Positions 25,388-34,053 of a stretch of DNA of 64,000 bases are shown one piece after another. The DNA lies in the NCBI GenBank assembly GCA_964509195.1, contig CAZDWJ010000007.1:62001-126000 (forward strand), in the 5' to 3' direction. A model generated the notes under the pieces. The model saw nothing but the letters and a program-made list of their open reading frames with translations, searched no databases and was not told the DNA's origin. A program made the translations under genes and the position numbers. Origin of the DNA: UBA4802 sp964509195 (GTDB lineage Bacteria > Spirochaetota > UBA4802 > UB4802). How positions within the stretch are numbered: position 1 is the first letter of the stretch; each line of letters begins with the position of its first letter.

Positions 25388-25728
25388 AAAATACAATTAA
25401 ACCGCGGTAGCACAAATGCAAGCAGATTTATATAATTTTTCGTATTTTCCTTGCATTTAACATGATGCAACATTTAAATACCACATTGTCATTTTTTAAA
25501 ATATCATTTAAATTCTGGTTTTCTTCATATGAGATTTTCCCATGTCTATCGATGTATGTACTAGTTGCAACTATAAAAAATATGTACATTGCCCAATATT
25601 TGAATATCAATAACTAATAGAATAACCCTTTTTGCAAAACATACCCCTGTATTGTATTTGACAATCCTCTGCCTGTTGAAAATATTGCATCAATTATACA
25701 TATACTACATTAGTCAATGGAGATCGGT
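25388..25728 (+). promoter_or_regulatory. Intergenic region with candidate antiporter promoter
   Basis: TTGACA at 25658-25663 and AATATT at 25681-25686 are 17 bases apart, 43 bases before the antiporter start. Short frames on both strands (such as 25428-25610 minus, TTG start) lack an SD and recognisable features. Nothing else is seen in the region. Confidence 0.4.
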
Positions 25729-27216
25729 ATGAAACAGTTAAAATTATTTTGTACGATAGCTCTCGTTATTGTGGCAATTGCTATGCCACTGGTGTGGGTA
25801 TCAGCTGGGTATGCTGAAGCAACACATTCTGAGGTTACTGCAGAAGCAACACAGGCACCTCATGGTGGGCATGATATTGGTTCTGAATTACCTTTGTGGT
25901 CAGTAATACCATTTGCAGGGATTTTGCTTTCCATAGCGTTATTCCCTCTCCTTGCCCCTCATTTCTGGCACCATCACTTTCCAAAAGTGTCAGCATTCTG
26001 GGCACTCGTTTTTGCAATACCTTTTGTCATTTATTATAAAGGAATTGCAATGCATGAAATTTTACATATATACATAGTTGATTATATTCCTTTTATAATA
26101 TTATTATGGTCATTATTTACCATTTCCGGTGGCATACTAGTAAGAGGCACCTTGAAAGGCAGCCCCTTTGTTAACTCGATAATACTGCTTATTGGCTCCT
26201 TACTTGCTTCCTGGATTGGTACAACTGGTGCATCAATGCTTTTAATACGACCTATTTTACGTTCTAACGCCTGGCGCAAACATAAAGTTCATACAATTGT
26301 ATTCTTTATATTTCTTGTTAGCAATATCGGTGGTTCATTGACACCATTAGGTGATCCACCACTATTTTTAGGTTTTTTACATGGTGTGCCATTTTTCTGG
26401 ACATTACACTATCTTATCCCAATATGGAGTTTTGCTTTAGCAATATTATTGGTGCTGTACTTTGCTATTGATACGTATTTCTACAGCAAAGAGGATAAAT
26501 CCAAAGAGGAATATGGCGAAAAGCAACCACTTAAGATTGAAGGCTGGCACAATTTTATTTTCCTTGCCGGAGTTGTTGGGGGTGTTCTTTTCAGCGGTCT
26601 GGTTAAGTTAGGTGAAGTTAATATACTTGGTGTTCATCAGTCGATTGAAAATCTTATCAGAGATGCTGTACTCATTATTATGGGTTTATTATCTCTTAAA
26701 ACTACTACACAGCAGATACGAAAAGACAATGAGTTCACATGGTTCCCAATTCAGGAAGTTGCATACCTTTTTGCAGGAATTTTCATGACCATTATCCCTG
26801 CTTTAGCAATATTAAAAGCTGGAGAACATGGTGCTCTTGCATTTTTAATCAAAACAGTGAAAGAACCTGTACACTATTTCTGGGTTACAGGTACTCTCTC
26901 AAGCTTTTTGGATAATGCACCTACTTACTTGACCTTCTTCAATACTGCACTGGGAAGTTTTTATACTGGCATGCCCGAAATTGAAGCTGTTCACCGGCTT
27001 ATTGCTGAACAAAATATCTATTTAGAAGCAATAGCTGCTGGTGCTGTATTTATGGGTGCAAATACCTACATTGGCAACGCTCCAAACTTCATGGTAAAAT
27101 CAATATCAGAAGAAGCTGGAATACGAATGCCAAGTTTCTTCGGTTACATGTTTAAATATTCAATCCCTATTCTAATCCCGGTTTTTATACTTGTAACGTA
27201 TGTATTCTTCAGATAA
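25729..27216 (+). CDS. Sodium:proton antiporter, NhaD/ArsB-like
   Basis: A polytopic inner-membrane protein of 495 residues with about a dozen hydrophobic segments. Motifs GGSLTPLGDPPLFLGFL (about 205-222) and SSFLDNAPTYLTFF with GANTYIGNAPNFMVKSI (about 390-455) are the paired half-site motifs of the ion-transporter superfamily and fit the NhaD branch. It should exchange Na+ for H+ and regulate cytoplasmic sodium or pH. A cleavable-looking signal segment and a His-rich loop (TQAPHGGHD and HFWHHHF) precede the core. SD GGAG five bases before the ATG sets the start at 25729. A 17-base-pair hairpin follows the stop by six bases. Confidence 0.85.
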   Translation: MKQLKLFCTIALVIVAIAMPLVWVSAGYAEATHSEVTAEATQAPHGGHDIGSELPLWSVIPFAGILLSIALFPLLAPHFWHHHFPKVSAFWALVFAIPFVIYYKGIAMHEILHIYIVDYIPFIILLWSLFTISGGILVRGTLKGSPFVNSIILLIGSLLASWIGTTGASMLLIRPILRSNAWRKHKVHTIVFFIFLVSNIGGSLTPLGDPPLFLGFLHGVPFFWTLHYLIPIWSFALAILLVLYFAIDTYFYSKEDKSKEEYGEKQPLKIEGWHNFIFLAGVVGGVLFSGLVKLGEVNILGVHQSIENLIRDAVLIIMGLLSLKTTTQQIRKDNEFTWFPIQEVAYLFAGIFMTIIPALAILKAGEHGALAFLIKTVKEPVHYFWVTGTLSSFLDNAPTYLTFFNTALGSFYTGMPEIEAVHRLIAEQNIYLEAIAAGAVFMGANTYIGNAPNFMVKSISEEAGIRMPSFFGYMFKYSIPILIPVFILVTYVFFR

Positions 27217-27222
27217 TATACT

Positions 27223-27262
27223 GTACACAGATAAGTGCATTTAGCTGCACTTATCTGTGTAC
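27223..27262 (+). terminator. Perfect 17-base-pair hairpin after the antiporter gene
   Basis: The arm starting GTACACAGATAAG (27223-27239) and the arm ending CTTATCTGTGTAC (27246-27262) pair without mismatch around a six-base loop. It starts six bases after the antiporter stop. No U tract follows, so it is not a standard intrinsic terminator and may protect the 3' end instead. Confidence 0.6.
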
Positions 27263-27288
27263 CTAAAACAATGAAACGAGGTGATAGT

Positions 27289-27873
27289 ATGGCAAAAACA
27301 TTTTATGAAATAGTAGTTGAAGGTAATTATAACTTTGTATATGGTATGCTTGAAGGATATAAATTGGCTGCTGGCAAAAACTTTGTATACTATCTAAGCC
27401 AGCAGGTAAATGTCAAAGCAACAACTCTTACTGAAATGTTGAAAGAATGGTTAACACTGAAAAGCAAATTACAATATGTTATTATTGAAGCAAATTCGTG
27501 GAAGAAACTTGAAGCAGCAGTAAAAAAGCAACCTGAAAATTCCATCATAAATAAAAAGTACATTAAATCAGTTAAAAAGATTGAAAGTGCTTCATTTGAG
27601 TTTAATTTTGAATGCTATGCAAAAAAATATGGTGACCAGATTAAAAGCATCTTAAAATCATTGCCTAAATCTCTTAAACTTGTGGATTATACACCAAAAG
27701 AAGAAGTGCACAAAGACGCTAAAGGCACAGAATTGTATGCACCTGACCACGAATATTCATTTAAAGGTAAAGGGAAATTAATTGGTGATATTGAAACAAT
27801 AATAGAATTCAATAAAAAATTTGATGAACATCCTTTAATAGATGTTTCATCAATTACTTTGCGGCTTAAATAG
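27289..27873 (+). CDS. Uncharacterised cytoplasmic protein flanked by long hairpins
   Basis: 194 residues with no signal peptide or membrane segment, rich in Lys and aromatic residues; the family is not recognised. An N-terminal helix-strand region (FYEIVVEGNYNFVYGMLEGYKLAAG) is followed by Lys-rich helices and two strand pairs (SASFEFNFECYAKKYGDQIKSIL). It ends with an EYSFKGKGKLIGDIETIIEF stretch. It looks like an alpha/beta sandwich, perhaps two ferredoxin-like halves. SD GAGGTGAT five bases before the ATG at 27289 sets the start. It lies between two long hairpins (27223-27262 and 27882-27926), so it is probably a monocistronic unit with protected ends. Confidence 0.6.
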   Translation: MAKTFYEIVVEGNYNFVYGMLEGYKLAAGKNFVYYLSQQVNVKATTLTEMLKEWLTLKSKLQYVIIEANSWKKLEAAVKKQPENSIINKKYIKSVKKIESASFEFNFECYAKKYGDQIKSILKSLPKSLKLVDYTPKEEVHKDAKGTELYAPDHEYSFKGKGKLIGDIETIIEFNKKFDEHPLIDVSSITLRLK

Positions 27874-27881
27874 TATATATA

Positions 27882-27926
27882 ACTGTATTTAGTATTGGGG
27901 CTTATCGCTCCGATACTAAATACAGT
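27882..27926 (+). terminator. 20-base-pair hairpin with two G-U pairs after the unknown gene
   Basis: ACTGTATTTAGTATTGGGGC (27882-27901) pairs with GCTCCGATACTAAATACAGT (27907-27926) over 20 positions around a five-base loop. The only two non-Watson-Crick positions are G-U wobbles in RNA, which suggests selection on RNA structure. It begins eight bases after the stop. There is no U tract. Confidence 0.6.
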
Positions 27927-27973
27927 AGATAATGATATATTCTATTCTTAATGGATTGTAAAAAATAAAAACA

Positions 27974-28930
27974 ATGAAAAAGGTATTAATTATTATTGTT
28001 GTTAGTATACTATGTATTACTTCTATAATTGTTTATTCAAAATACAGGATTTCATCTTTTGAACCGCAATATATAGGATTTCTCACAGTTGAGAACAGCA
28101 CTGTGATCAAACAACTGGATACAATTTTACAAAAGACAAATATAGCTTCAATTCGTGGAGATAAAGAACTTGCAAAGTGCATGGAAGAACAGGTTAAATC
28201 ATTGCAACAGCTGTCTTTAATTGCTATTACTGATTCTGAATACAGTGTTCTGATTGCAGCAAAAAAGGATAAAATAATTAATCAAAAAATCTTTGATGCA
28301 ATAATTACTGACATTTCTCAGAAAAAACTATTGTCACCTACAACATTTCCTCAAATCACACGGTATTACAGCAATACCAAATATTATTTTTTCATATATA
28401 CAGGCTCTCAATATAGCATCATAACCATGTATAGTTTTGTGCTTCCAAAAAATCTTCTTATCAAATTAGCACTTGAAAATCTTCTTGTTATTATACTATT
28501 TGTAATAATTGGAACTGCACTAATAATCTCACTGCAAAGGGAATCTGCAGAACCAGGTATAGTAAAAGCAGAAAAAACTCACGCAAAACCACAAACGCCA
28601 AACCCAATTGAAAGCTTATGCCAGCAATATGCCATTGCTTCAGTAACTATCGCACTGCAAAATAAAAAGGGATTGGTGAAAACTATCTACAGCTATCCAG
28701 ACACCAAACAGACACTGCACCTTCAGCAGGAAATTATTAATGAGCTTACCAGTGGCACTCATATACTGGTAGAAAAAAATACTGTACTGCTTTTTTATAA
28801 TGATTCCACACAATTGTTCTTCAGGCTTTCGCGACAAGATTCTTTCAAGGGTAGAATGATAAAAGATATTGAAGGATTTATAAATAATAACACTCAATCT
28901 ATACTTCAATTCCTGAAAAAAAAGAAATAA
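27974..28930 (+). CDS. Membrane protein with an extracytoplasmic domain
   Basis: 318 residues with two membrane helices. The first is at about 4-22 (VLIIIVVSILCITSIIVYS) and the second at about 166-187 (LLVIILFVIIGTALIISL), so the 140 residues between them face the periplasm, in the layout of a signalling receptor. The cytoplasmic part (188-318) has a Pro-rich linker and then a strand-helix domain (YAIASVTIALQNKKGLVKTIYS...VLLFYNDSTQLFFRLSR) that could be a small sensing or roadblock-like fold. No kinase, GGDEF or methyl-accepting domain is present. The dispersed motif at 28645 encodes V-T-I-A. No clear SD; family not recognised. Confidence 0.5.
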   Translation: MKKVLIIIVVSILCITSIIVYSKYRISSFEPQYIGFLTVENSTVIKQLDTILQKTNIASIRGDKELAKCMEEQVKSLQQLSLIAITDSEYSVLIAAKKDKIINQKIFDAIITDISQKKLLSPTTFPQITRYYSNTKYYFFIYTGSQYSIITMYSFVLPKNLLIKLALENLLVIILFVIIGTALIISLQRESAEPGIVKAEKTHAKPQTPNPIESLCQQYAIASVTIALQNKKGLVKTIYSYPDTKQTLHLQQEIINELTSGTHILVEKNTVLLFYNDSTQLFFRLSRQDSFKGRMIKDIEGFINNNTQSILQFLKKKK

Positions 28931-28949
28931 TTATTCAATATCACGCTGT

Positions 28950-29504
28950 TTATTTCAATTTAGCCACAACTGCATAGTGATAGTGCCCTGCAGGAAAAAT
29001 ATTTACAATTTTGAATCCACGCTGATACAGCGTTGCAGTTGTCTGGTCAACGGATAATTTTACATCCATGGATGGTCCTGGAATACCTTCACGTTTATAA
29101 AAATCTATAATCACCAGATATCCATCATTATTCAGAGATTTCATTATATTATGCATGGCAATATCTATTTCATGATTGTATACTAAGCCATGCAATACAT
29201 TAATCATAATGATTGCATCTGTTTTAAAAGCAATATCTTTTGTAATATCACCAACGATCGGTTTGATATTTGCATAGTTATTGCCACTTGCAAAGTCAGA
29301 AAAATTTTTTATGGATTCCTCATTATAATCCATGGCATAAATTATTGAATCAGGAAATTGTCTTGAAAGTGCGGCAGAAAAATATCCATCACCACATCCG
29401 GCATCAAGAATTTGCATACCATTTACAAGTGGCAGCTTCGCAATCACTTCTTCTGCATTAATATATGCACTGCATGATTTTCCCTTATGTTCATGTTTTT
29501 GCAT
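28950..29504 (-). CDS. Class I SAM-dependent methyltransferase
   Basis: 184 residues with a Rossmann-like methyltransferase fold: motif I ILDAGCGDGYFS at about 32-43, the acidic residue ending strand 2 in IIYAMDYNEESI, a GDI loop in IVGDITKD, and IIMINVLHGL in motif IV. The size matches small UbiE/ArsM-like methyltransferases acting on small molecules; the substrate is unknown. The open frame continues to a TTG at 29729, but that stretch is a strongly structured intergenic leader. The ATG at 29504 with GGGAG 11 bases upstream gives the normal family length and is preferred. It is divergent from rluA. Confidence 0.75.
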   Translation of the reverse strand: MQKHEHKGKSCSAYINAEEVIAKLPLVNGMQILDAGCGDGYFSAALSRQFPDSIIYAMDYNEESIKNFSDFASGNNYANIKPIVGDITKDIAFKTDAIIMINVLHGLVYNHEIDIAMHNIMKSLNNDGYLVIIDFYKREGIPGPSMDVKLSVDQTTATLYQRGFKIVNIFPAGHYHYAVVAKLK

Positions 29505-29807
29505 TGAGTATTCTTCTCCCAATATATAAATATTCTTTGAACTCACCGTTAGGTCTGTTTCAAAAGTGATCGTTGAGTAAATTTCGCAAAAATTTGGTGA
29601 TGAGATGAGCTCATTTCGATACAATTTTGCCACATTCTGTGGCAAAATCACTGAGGTGAGCGCTGCGAAATTTGTATCAAAATGATTTTTGGGACCTCCC
29701 CAAATTCCATATTCTACATGATGATCCAATTGTAATAAAAATATTGCATTACAATAGATAGTGCTACTATAGTGTGTGAATCATACTTTGAGGATATCAC
29801 CATTATC
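29505..29807 (-). ncRNA. Candidate structured leader RNA with pseudoknot-like interleaved stems
   Basis: Read on the minus strand towards the methyltransferase, 29684-29579 contains two interleaved long pairings. CATTTTGATACAA (29684-29672) pairs with TTGTATCGAAATG (29624-29612), all Watson-Crick except one G-U that forms only in the minus-strand RNA. AAATTTCGCA (29673-29664) pairs with TGCGAAATTT (29588-29579). Their order a-b-a'-b' is that of a pseudoknot or of two alternative folds. Inside lies a perfect 11-base-pair hairpin, ATTTTGCCACA-GAA-TGTGGCAAAAT (29648-29624). The element ends about 75 bases before the methyltransferase ATG. It could be a riboswitch-like control element; a DNA palindrome of mobile origin is the alternative. 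Confidence 0.5.
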
Positions 29808-30542
29808 ATGAAAATCTACAGAAATATTCCTGTAATCTATGAAGACAATCATATTATTGTGGTTGAAAAACCTTATGGTCTTTTAAGCCAGAAGGACTAT
29901 ACTAATACTGAGTCTTTGCTTGATATCATCAAGGCATATATCAAAACAACATATCATAAGCCCGGAAATGTGTTTTTAGGTTTAGTTCACAGGTTAGATA
30001 AACAGGTCTCCGGGCTTATGGTATATGCAAAAACATCAAAGGCAGCATCACGTCTCTCATCGCAGTTCAGAAGTCATGATGTGATAAAATTATACTGCGC
30101 AGCAGTTAGAACTCCTGCTACTACCGACACAGTGTGGCATACATTACAAGATACGCTAATTCGACTACACAACACAACACTCGTCAGCAGTAAAGAACAA
30201 AATTCTACACAAGCCGCATTAAAATATAAGTTACTCTATACAGAATCTGCATACTCACTTATGCTCATTCAGCTTTTTACTGGCAAAAAGCACCAGATAC
30301 GCGCACAGCTGTCGCACCTTGGCATGCCCATAGTCAATGACACAAGATATGGTGGGGAAAAGATATCAAATCAACCAGCAATTGCACTGCATGCAGTGTG
30401 CCTGCAATTTACCCATCCTGTTACAAAAGAAACCATGTCATTTTATTCCTCGCCAACGGGGATTTTCATTTCAATTTTTCCCAATATTGATATTGACAGT
30501 ATAATTACCAATGCCTTACATAATGATGGTTATGCATTTTAA
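29808..30542 (+). CDS. RluA-family pseudouridine synthase
   Basis: 244 residues. The catalytic motif GLVHRLDKQVSGLMVYAKT (about 61-79) contains the essential Asp in HRLD, and downstream LIQLFTGKKHQIRAQLSHLGMP matches the G-R/K-x-H-Q-I-R-x-q-l-x-x-x-G motif of RluA enzymes. The S4 RNA-binding domain found in RluC/RluD is absent, so this is a short single-domain type like RluA or TruC. It isomerises uridine in rRNA or tRNA; the site cannot be told from sequence. ATG 29808 follows TTTGAGGATATC; a longer frame begins at 29772 without an SD. Confidence 0.88.
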   Translation: MKIYRNIPVIYEDNHIIVVEKPYGLLSQKDYTNTESLLDIIKAYIKTTYHKPGNVFLGLVHRLDKQVSGLMVYAKTSKAASRLSSQFRSHDVIKLYCAAVRTPATTDTVWHTLQDTLIRLHNTTLVSSKEQNSTQAALKYKLLYTESAYSLMLIQLFTGKKHQIRAQLSHLGMPIVNDTRYGGEKISNQPAIALHAVCLQFTHPVTKETMSFYSSPTGIFISIFPNIDIDSIITNALHNDGYAF

Positions 30543-30561
30543 ATAATTGGCGATAGTTACT

Positions 30562-31383
30562 ATGATAATAAGTGCAAGCCGACGAACTGATATCCCTGCA
30601 TTTTTTTCACAGTGGTTTATTCACTGTATTCATAAGGGAAGCTGTATGGTTACAAACCCATTCAATCCCACACAGAGTAAAGTAGTCTCACTAATGCCGC
30701 AGGATGTAGATATCATTGTGTTCTGGACACGATACCCTGTTCCTTTGCTAAAATACTTGAATGAATTAGATGAAAAAGGATATACATACTTTTTTCTTTA
30801 TACCATCACCGGATACCCACGTTGGTTAGAACCCAATGCAAAAGAACGTAATGAATCAATAGAAGTATTCTGTACATTAAGTAGAAAAATTGGGCAACAA
30901 AAAGTAATATGGCGCTACGATCCAATAATTTTTTCTAAGGACTTGCATTTTGATTTTCATTTGAAAAATTTTGAAGCAATCGCAAAGAAGCTACACGGAT
31001 ATACACAAAGAGTTATTATTAGCATAATGGAACCATATAAAAAAGTACAGCGAAGACTTTCTGCTTTTAGGGAACATAATATCATCTTTGATCCTTTTAC
31101 TACGTTTAAGGAAGATTTACTACATAATTTTTTTGTATCATTACGTGAAATTGCTTCATTATATACCATGCATATACAAAGTTGCTGCAGTAATCTCTCA
31201 CGCTTTGGTATACCTAATGGCGCCTGTATAGATGCAGAGCTTATCAGATCAATTACAAAAACAGATACAATGTTTACAAAAGATACATACCAGCGTTTAC
31301 ACTGTCTTTGTGCAAAAAGTATAGACATAGGTATTTATGATACCTGTAAGTTTGGATGCGTATACTGTTATGCAAACAGATAA
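30562..31383 (+). CDS. DUF1848 family protein with C-terminal Cys cluster
   Basis: 273 residues. The start IISASRRTDIPAFFSQWF, then VTNPFNPTQSKVVSL and DIIVFWTRYP, are the hallmarks of DUF1848. The C-terminus CLCAKSIDIGIYDTCKFGCVYCYAN has the family Cys set, with CKFGCVYC reading like a radical-SAM cluster motif placed at the end of the protein. The biochemical role is unknown; a radical-SAM-like enzyme of DNA or RNA repair type has been suggested only by resemblance to spore photoproduct lyase-like proteins. The dispersed motif at 30550 lies just before the ATG. The C-terminus overlaps pabB by 14 bases. Confidence 0.8.
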   Translation: MIISASRRTDIPAFFSQWFIHCIHKGSCMVTNPFNPTQSKVVSLMPQDVDIIVFWTRYPVPLLKYLNELDEKGYTYFFLYTITGYPRWLEPNAKERNESIEVFCTLSRKIGQQKVIWRYDPIIFSKDLHFDFHLKNFEAIAKKLHGYTQRVIISIMEPYKKVQRRLSAFREHNIIFDPFTTFKEDLLHNFFVSLREIASLYTMHIQSCCSNLSRFGIPNGACIDAELIRSITKTDTMFTKDTYQRLHCLCAKSIDIGIYDTCKFGCVYCYANR

Positions 31384-32383
31384 TAAACTTTATTCACAAT
31401 TAAAATATGATAGCTACATCATAGATATGGCTGCTCTTGAACCAATGAATTACTATGGCAAACGTAAGGTTCCATTTCTATTTGTTATTGATTTTATGGG
31501 AAAAACACCATTTATATGCCCACTTCAAGATATTCCTTATTCTGTGCTTTTCTCATTTGATGGATATACAAATATACCACATACAAAAACAGTACCTCGT
31601 ACCCTTTACTTTGAAAAATTTCCAGTTTCATTTGATGAATACCTCAGTTCATTTAATTGTGTTCAACACCATCTTAAAGAAGGTAATTCCTATCTTGTCA
31701 ATCTCACCTTCCCAACACCAATTACTACCAATTATTCGCTCTATGAATTATTTTTGTACAGCAACGCACCATACAAATTATTTTTTAATGATGCATTTGT
31801 TGTTTTTTCGCCTGAGGCATTTGTAACTATCGCTCAAGGTCATATTTATACTTTCCCTATGAAGGGAACTATCGATGCACATATACCTGATGCTGAAATT
31901 ATCCTGCGTAATGATCAAAAAGAATTTGCAGAACATATTACTGTGGTTGATTTACTCAGGAATGACCTGGCAAGAGTATCATATAATGTAACTGTAGAAA
32001 AATTTAGATACTGTAGTACTGTTAAAACACATACAAAAACATTAATACAAACAAGTTCAAAAATTAAAGGAACCCTTTTCAATAATTATCACCAACATCT
32101 TGGCGATATCTTTGCTACACTTCTGCCAGCTGGTTCGGTGACCGGTGCACCAAAGAAAAAAACAGTTGAAATAATAAAGGAAGCGGAAATATACCACAGA
32201 GGATATTATACAGGAGTCTTTGGTTATTTTGATGGAGAAAATGTGTTCAGTGCAGTAATAATACGGTTTATTGAAAACAATTCATCATTGACATACAAAA
32301 GTGGTGGCGGCATAACAGTATATAGCAATCCTGTTGATGAATACTATGAATTGATTGAAAAAGTCTATGTCCCTATTAATTGA
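31370..32383 (+). CDS. pabB: Aminodeoxychorismate synthase component I (short PabB type)
   Basis: Chorismate-binding domain protein of about 337 residues. Motifs are FSPEAFVTIAQGHIYTFPMKGT (about 147-168), VVDLLRNDLARVS (about 205-217), LLPAGSVTGAPKKKT (about 262-276) and YYTGVFGYFDGENVF (about 292-306). With the amidotransferase PabA it converts chorismate to 4-amino-4-deoxychorismate for folate. It lacks the long N-terminal domain of classical PabB/TrpE, as in short stand-alone forms. PabA is not in the window. The start at 31370 overlaps DUF1848 by 14 bases (31337 is an alternative) and its end overlaps pabC, so the three genes are coupled. Confidence 0.85.
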   Translation: MQTDNKLYSQLKYDSYIIDMAALEPMNYYGKRKVPFLFVIDFMGKTPFICPLQDIPYSVLFSFDGYTNIPHTKTVPRTLYFEKFPVSFDEYLSSFNCVQHHLKEGNSYLVNLTFPTPITTNYSLYELFLYSNAPYKLFFNDAFVVFSPEAFVTIAQGHIYTFPMKGTIDAHIPDAEIILRNDQKEFAEHITVVDLLRNDLARVSYNVTVEKFRYCSTVKTHTKTLIQTSSKIKGTLFNNYHQHLGDIFATLLPAGSVTGAPKKKTVEIIKEAEIYHRGYYTGVFGYFDGENVFSAVIIRFIENNSSLTYKSGGGITVYSNPVDEYYELIEKVYVPIN

Positions 32384-32963
32384 ATCAATTTGCTGTGTTG
32401 ATGGTGTGTTGAAAAATCTTCACTATCACAATGCGCGTATGAATAATAGCCGTTATCAGTTGTTTGGCTGCAAAGACGTAATAAATATCAGTGACAGTAC
32501 CACTATACCACATTATGTAAAAAAAGGAATATGGAAACTACGAATCCATTACGATATGACAATTAATTATATTGAATATGAACTCTACAGAAAAAAATCC
32601 ATTCAATCATTAAAGCTACTATATGACGACTCTATCGATTACTCATTTAAGTATGCAGACCGCTCACATCTAACACAACTTTTTGAACAACGTGGCGAAG
32701 CTGATGATATATTAATTATTAAAAACGGATTTGTTACCGATAGCTCATCGGCAAATGTTGTGTTCTATGACGGCAAAGAATGGTTTACACCCACAACTCC
32801 GCTACTCCTTGGAACAAAACGTGCAAAGCTTCTTGATGAAGGAATAATTAAGGAAAGATACATCACAGTAAAAGATATCAGTTTGTTTACACACATAAGC
32901 CTTATAAATGCTTTCTTAGATATTGGTGATATTGTTATGCCTACTTCATCAATTATCTTGTAA
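32367..32963 (+). CDS. pabC: Aminodeoxychorismate lyase-like (fold-IV PLP enzyme)
   Basis: 198 residues of the class-IV aminotransferase fold, shorter than usual (about 270). ESICCVDGVLKNLHYHNARM at the N-terminus has the family's E-[ST]-[IL]...G...L..H..R pattern. The middle has ADDILIIKNGFVTDSSSANVVFY, the typical D-[EI]-[ILV]-[IL]-x-N-x-G-x-[VL]-x-[ED]-x-[ST]-x-[ST]-N signature, and the end has LLLGTKRAKLLDEG. It probably releases pyruvate from aminodeoxychorismate to give p-aminobenzoate; coupling to pabB by a 17-base overlap supports this. Such compact PabC proteins often occur beside short PabB. Confidence 0.75.
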   Translation: MSLLIESICCVDGVLKNLHYHNARMNNSRYQLFGCKDVINISDSTTIPHYVKKGIWKLRIHYDMTINYIEYELYRKKSIQSLKLLYDDSIDYSFKYADRSHLTQLFEQRGEADDILIIKNGFVTDSSSANVVFYDGKEWFTPTTPLLLGTKRAKLLDEGIIKERYITVKDISLFTHISLINAFLDIGDIVMPTSSIIL

Positions 32964-33388
32964 TACTTTCAAAATAAAATTATAGGTACATCCTAAAAAC
33001 ATTTCCATTTTCAATATTTAATTTTAACATAGAGAAAACCGGATCTTGCTCATGTTCATATGCAAACACTGTTTTCATACTTATATATGCTTATTAGTGA
33101 ACATCACAAAATGTAGTATTTCTAAGAAATTCCTTATATATCAAGACTACAATGAAACATCAAAAAATAATTATTAAGTTTACTCAACTTTATAATAGAC
33201 CTTTCAAAATTAGTAAAATAATTATTATACAATTTATAATGATTCTAAAACAATTACTCCTTCTTTTCTTTGATATATAAAAAGCAATACTAAATACTCT
33301 GTTAAAATTAAATTATGCTTGATTACATTTATCACATAAAATATGTCTTACATCATAAAAACGTTTACCACTTTGGGAGGAAGTATCT
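32964..33388. other. AT-rich intergenic region without visible genes
   Basis: These 425 bases are very AT-rich, with stops in all frames and no convincing hairpin or palindrome. The SD GGAGGAA at 33376 belongs to the next gene. The promoter of that gene must lie here, but no clear -35/-10 pair stands out. Confidence 0.4.
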
Positions 33389-33862
33389 ATGAGTATTGAA
33401 ACAACTACCTGTATTTCACACAAGCATCGCCAGATCCTTGCATTCCATGCAAAACAACACAATATGTCATTAAGAACATTTGTATCATCGCTCATAAGTT
33501 TTGCTGCACATAGTGAAAAGGGTACATTTAAGTATTTTAAACGGCTTAAATACCGGCCAAAAGATGCGGGGGAATGGAAAAGACTACATCTTGTGCTGTA
33601 TGATGATGAGTATGAGTTTTTTATGGATGTGAAGAAGTTATGGAAGATGTCATTGGCTTTAGTGATTGCGTATTGCCTTGATAATTTTCTGTATGAATTT
33701 TTGGAATTTTTATCAAAAGCGGAAAAGGATGATGATTCTTATACCGATAACTATCGGTACAGTGGCTATACATTTGAGGTTGGTGTGGAAGAAGACATAT
33801 TTTTTTATAAGTTGTATTGGGGGCCCCACCCAAAAATATTACAAAAAGCCTTACAAGTATAG
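33389..33862 (+). CDS. Lineage-specific small protein, paralogue family A (copy 1)
   Basis: 157 residues, no known family. It is clearly paralogous to the gene at 58477-58959. Shared features are an N-terminal ETTTCIS, a helix followed by M-S-[IL]-[TR], a central W-K-R-[IL]-H-L-x-L, EYEF-[FL]-MDVKK-[IL]-WKMS-x-A, an I-x-YC-x-[ED]-N-x-L helix, and a C-terminal YWG-x-P-x-KILQK. The first 50 residues (strand then two helices) could be a ribbon-helix-helix or similar DNA-binding fold, but this is a guess. No signal peptide or membrane helix is present. SD GGAGGAA supports the start. Both copies stand alone between long AT-rich gaps, like independently mobilised or regulated cassettes. Confidence 0.65.
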   Translation: MSIETTTCISHKHRQILAFHAKQHNMSLRTFVSSLISFAAHSEKGTFKYFKRLKYRPKDAGEWKRLHLVLYDDEYEFFMDVKKLWKMSLALVIAYCLDNFLYEFLEFLSKAEKDDDSYTDNYRYSGYTFEVGVEEDIFFYKLYWGPHPKILQKALQV

Positions 33863-34053
33863 CGGAATGATTTACTATTTATCTTTTATTTATCTTTTTG
33901 GTTAACAAATTTATAGAAGAACATGCTTTAAAAACAATTACCAAAGTAATCTTTATATATCACCATTTAAAATATAAAAATATTTAGTATAATTTTTAAG
34001 CTTATGATTATTTTACTTCACAAATGAATGAAATATTTTACATTTAATTAATT

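Noticed and set aside
25428..25610. Minus-strand 60-codon frame before the antiporter, and a short plus-strand Cys-containing frame near 25540
   Set aside because: The first starts with TTG and has no SD; the second is 23 codons with no SD. Both are in AT-rich DNA where such frames arise by chance.
29505..29729. N-terminal 75-residue extension of the methyltransferase
   Set aside because: It needs a TTG start, adds no recognisable domain and coincides with nested perfect inverted repeats; the ATG at 29504 gives the normal family length.
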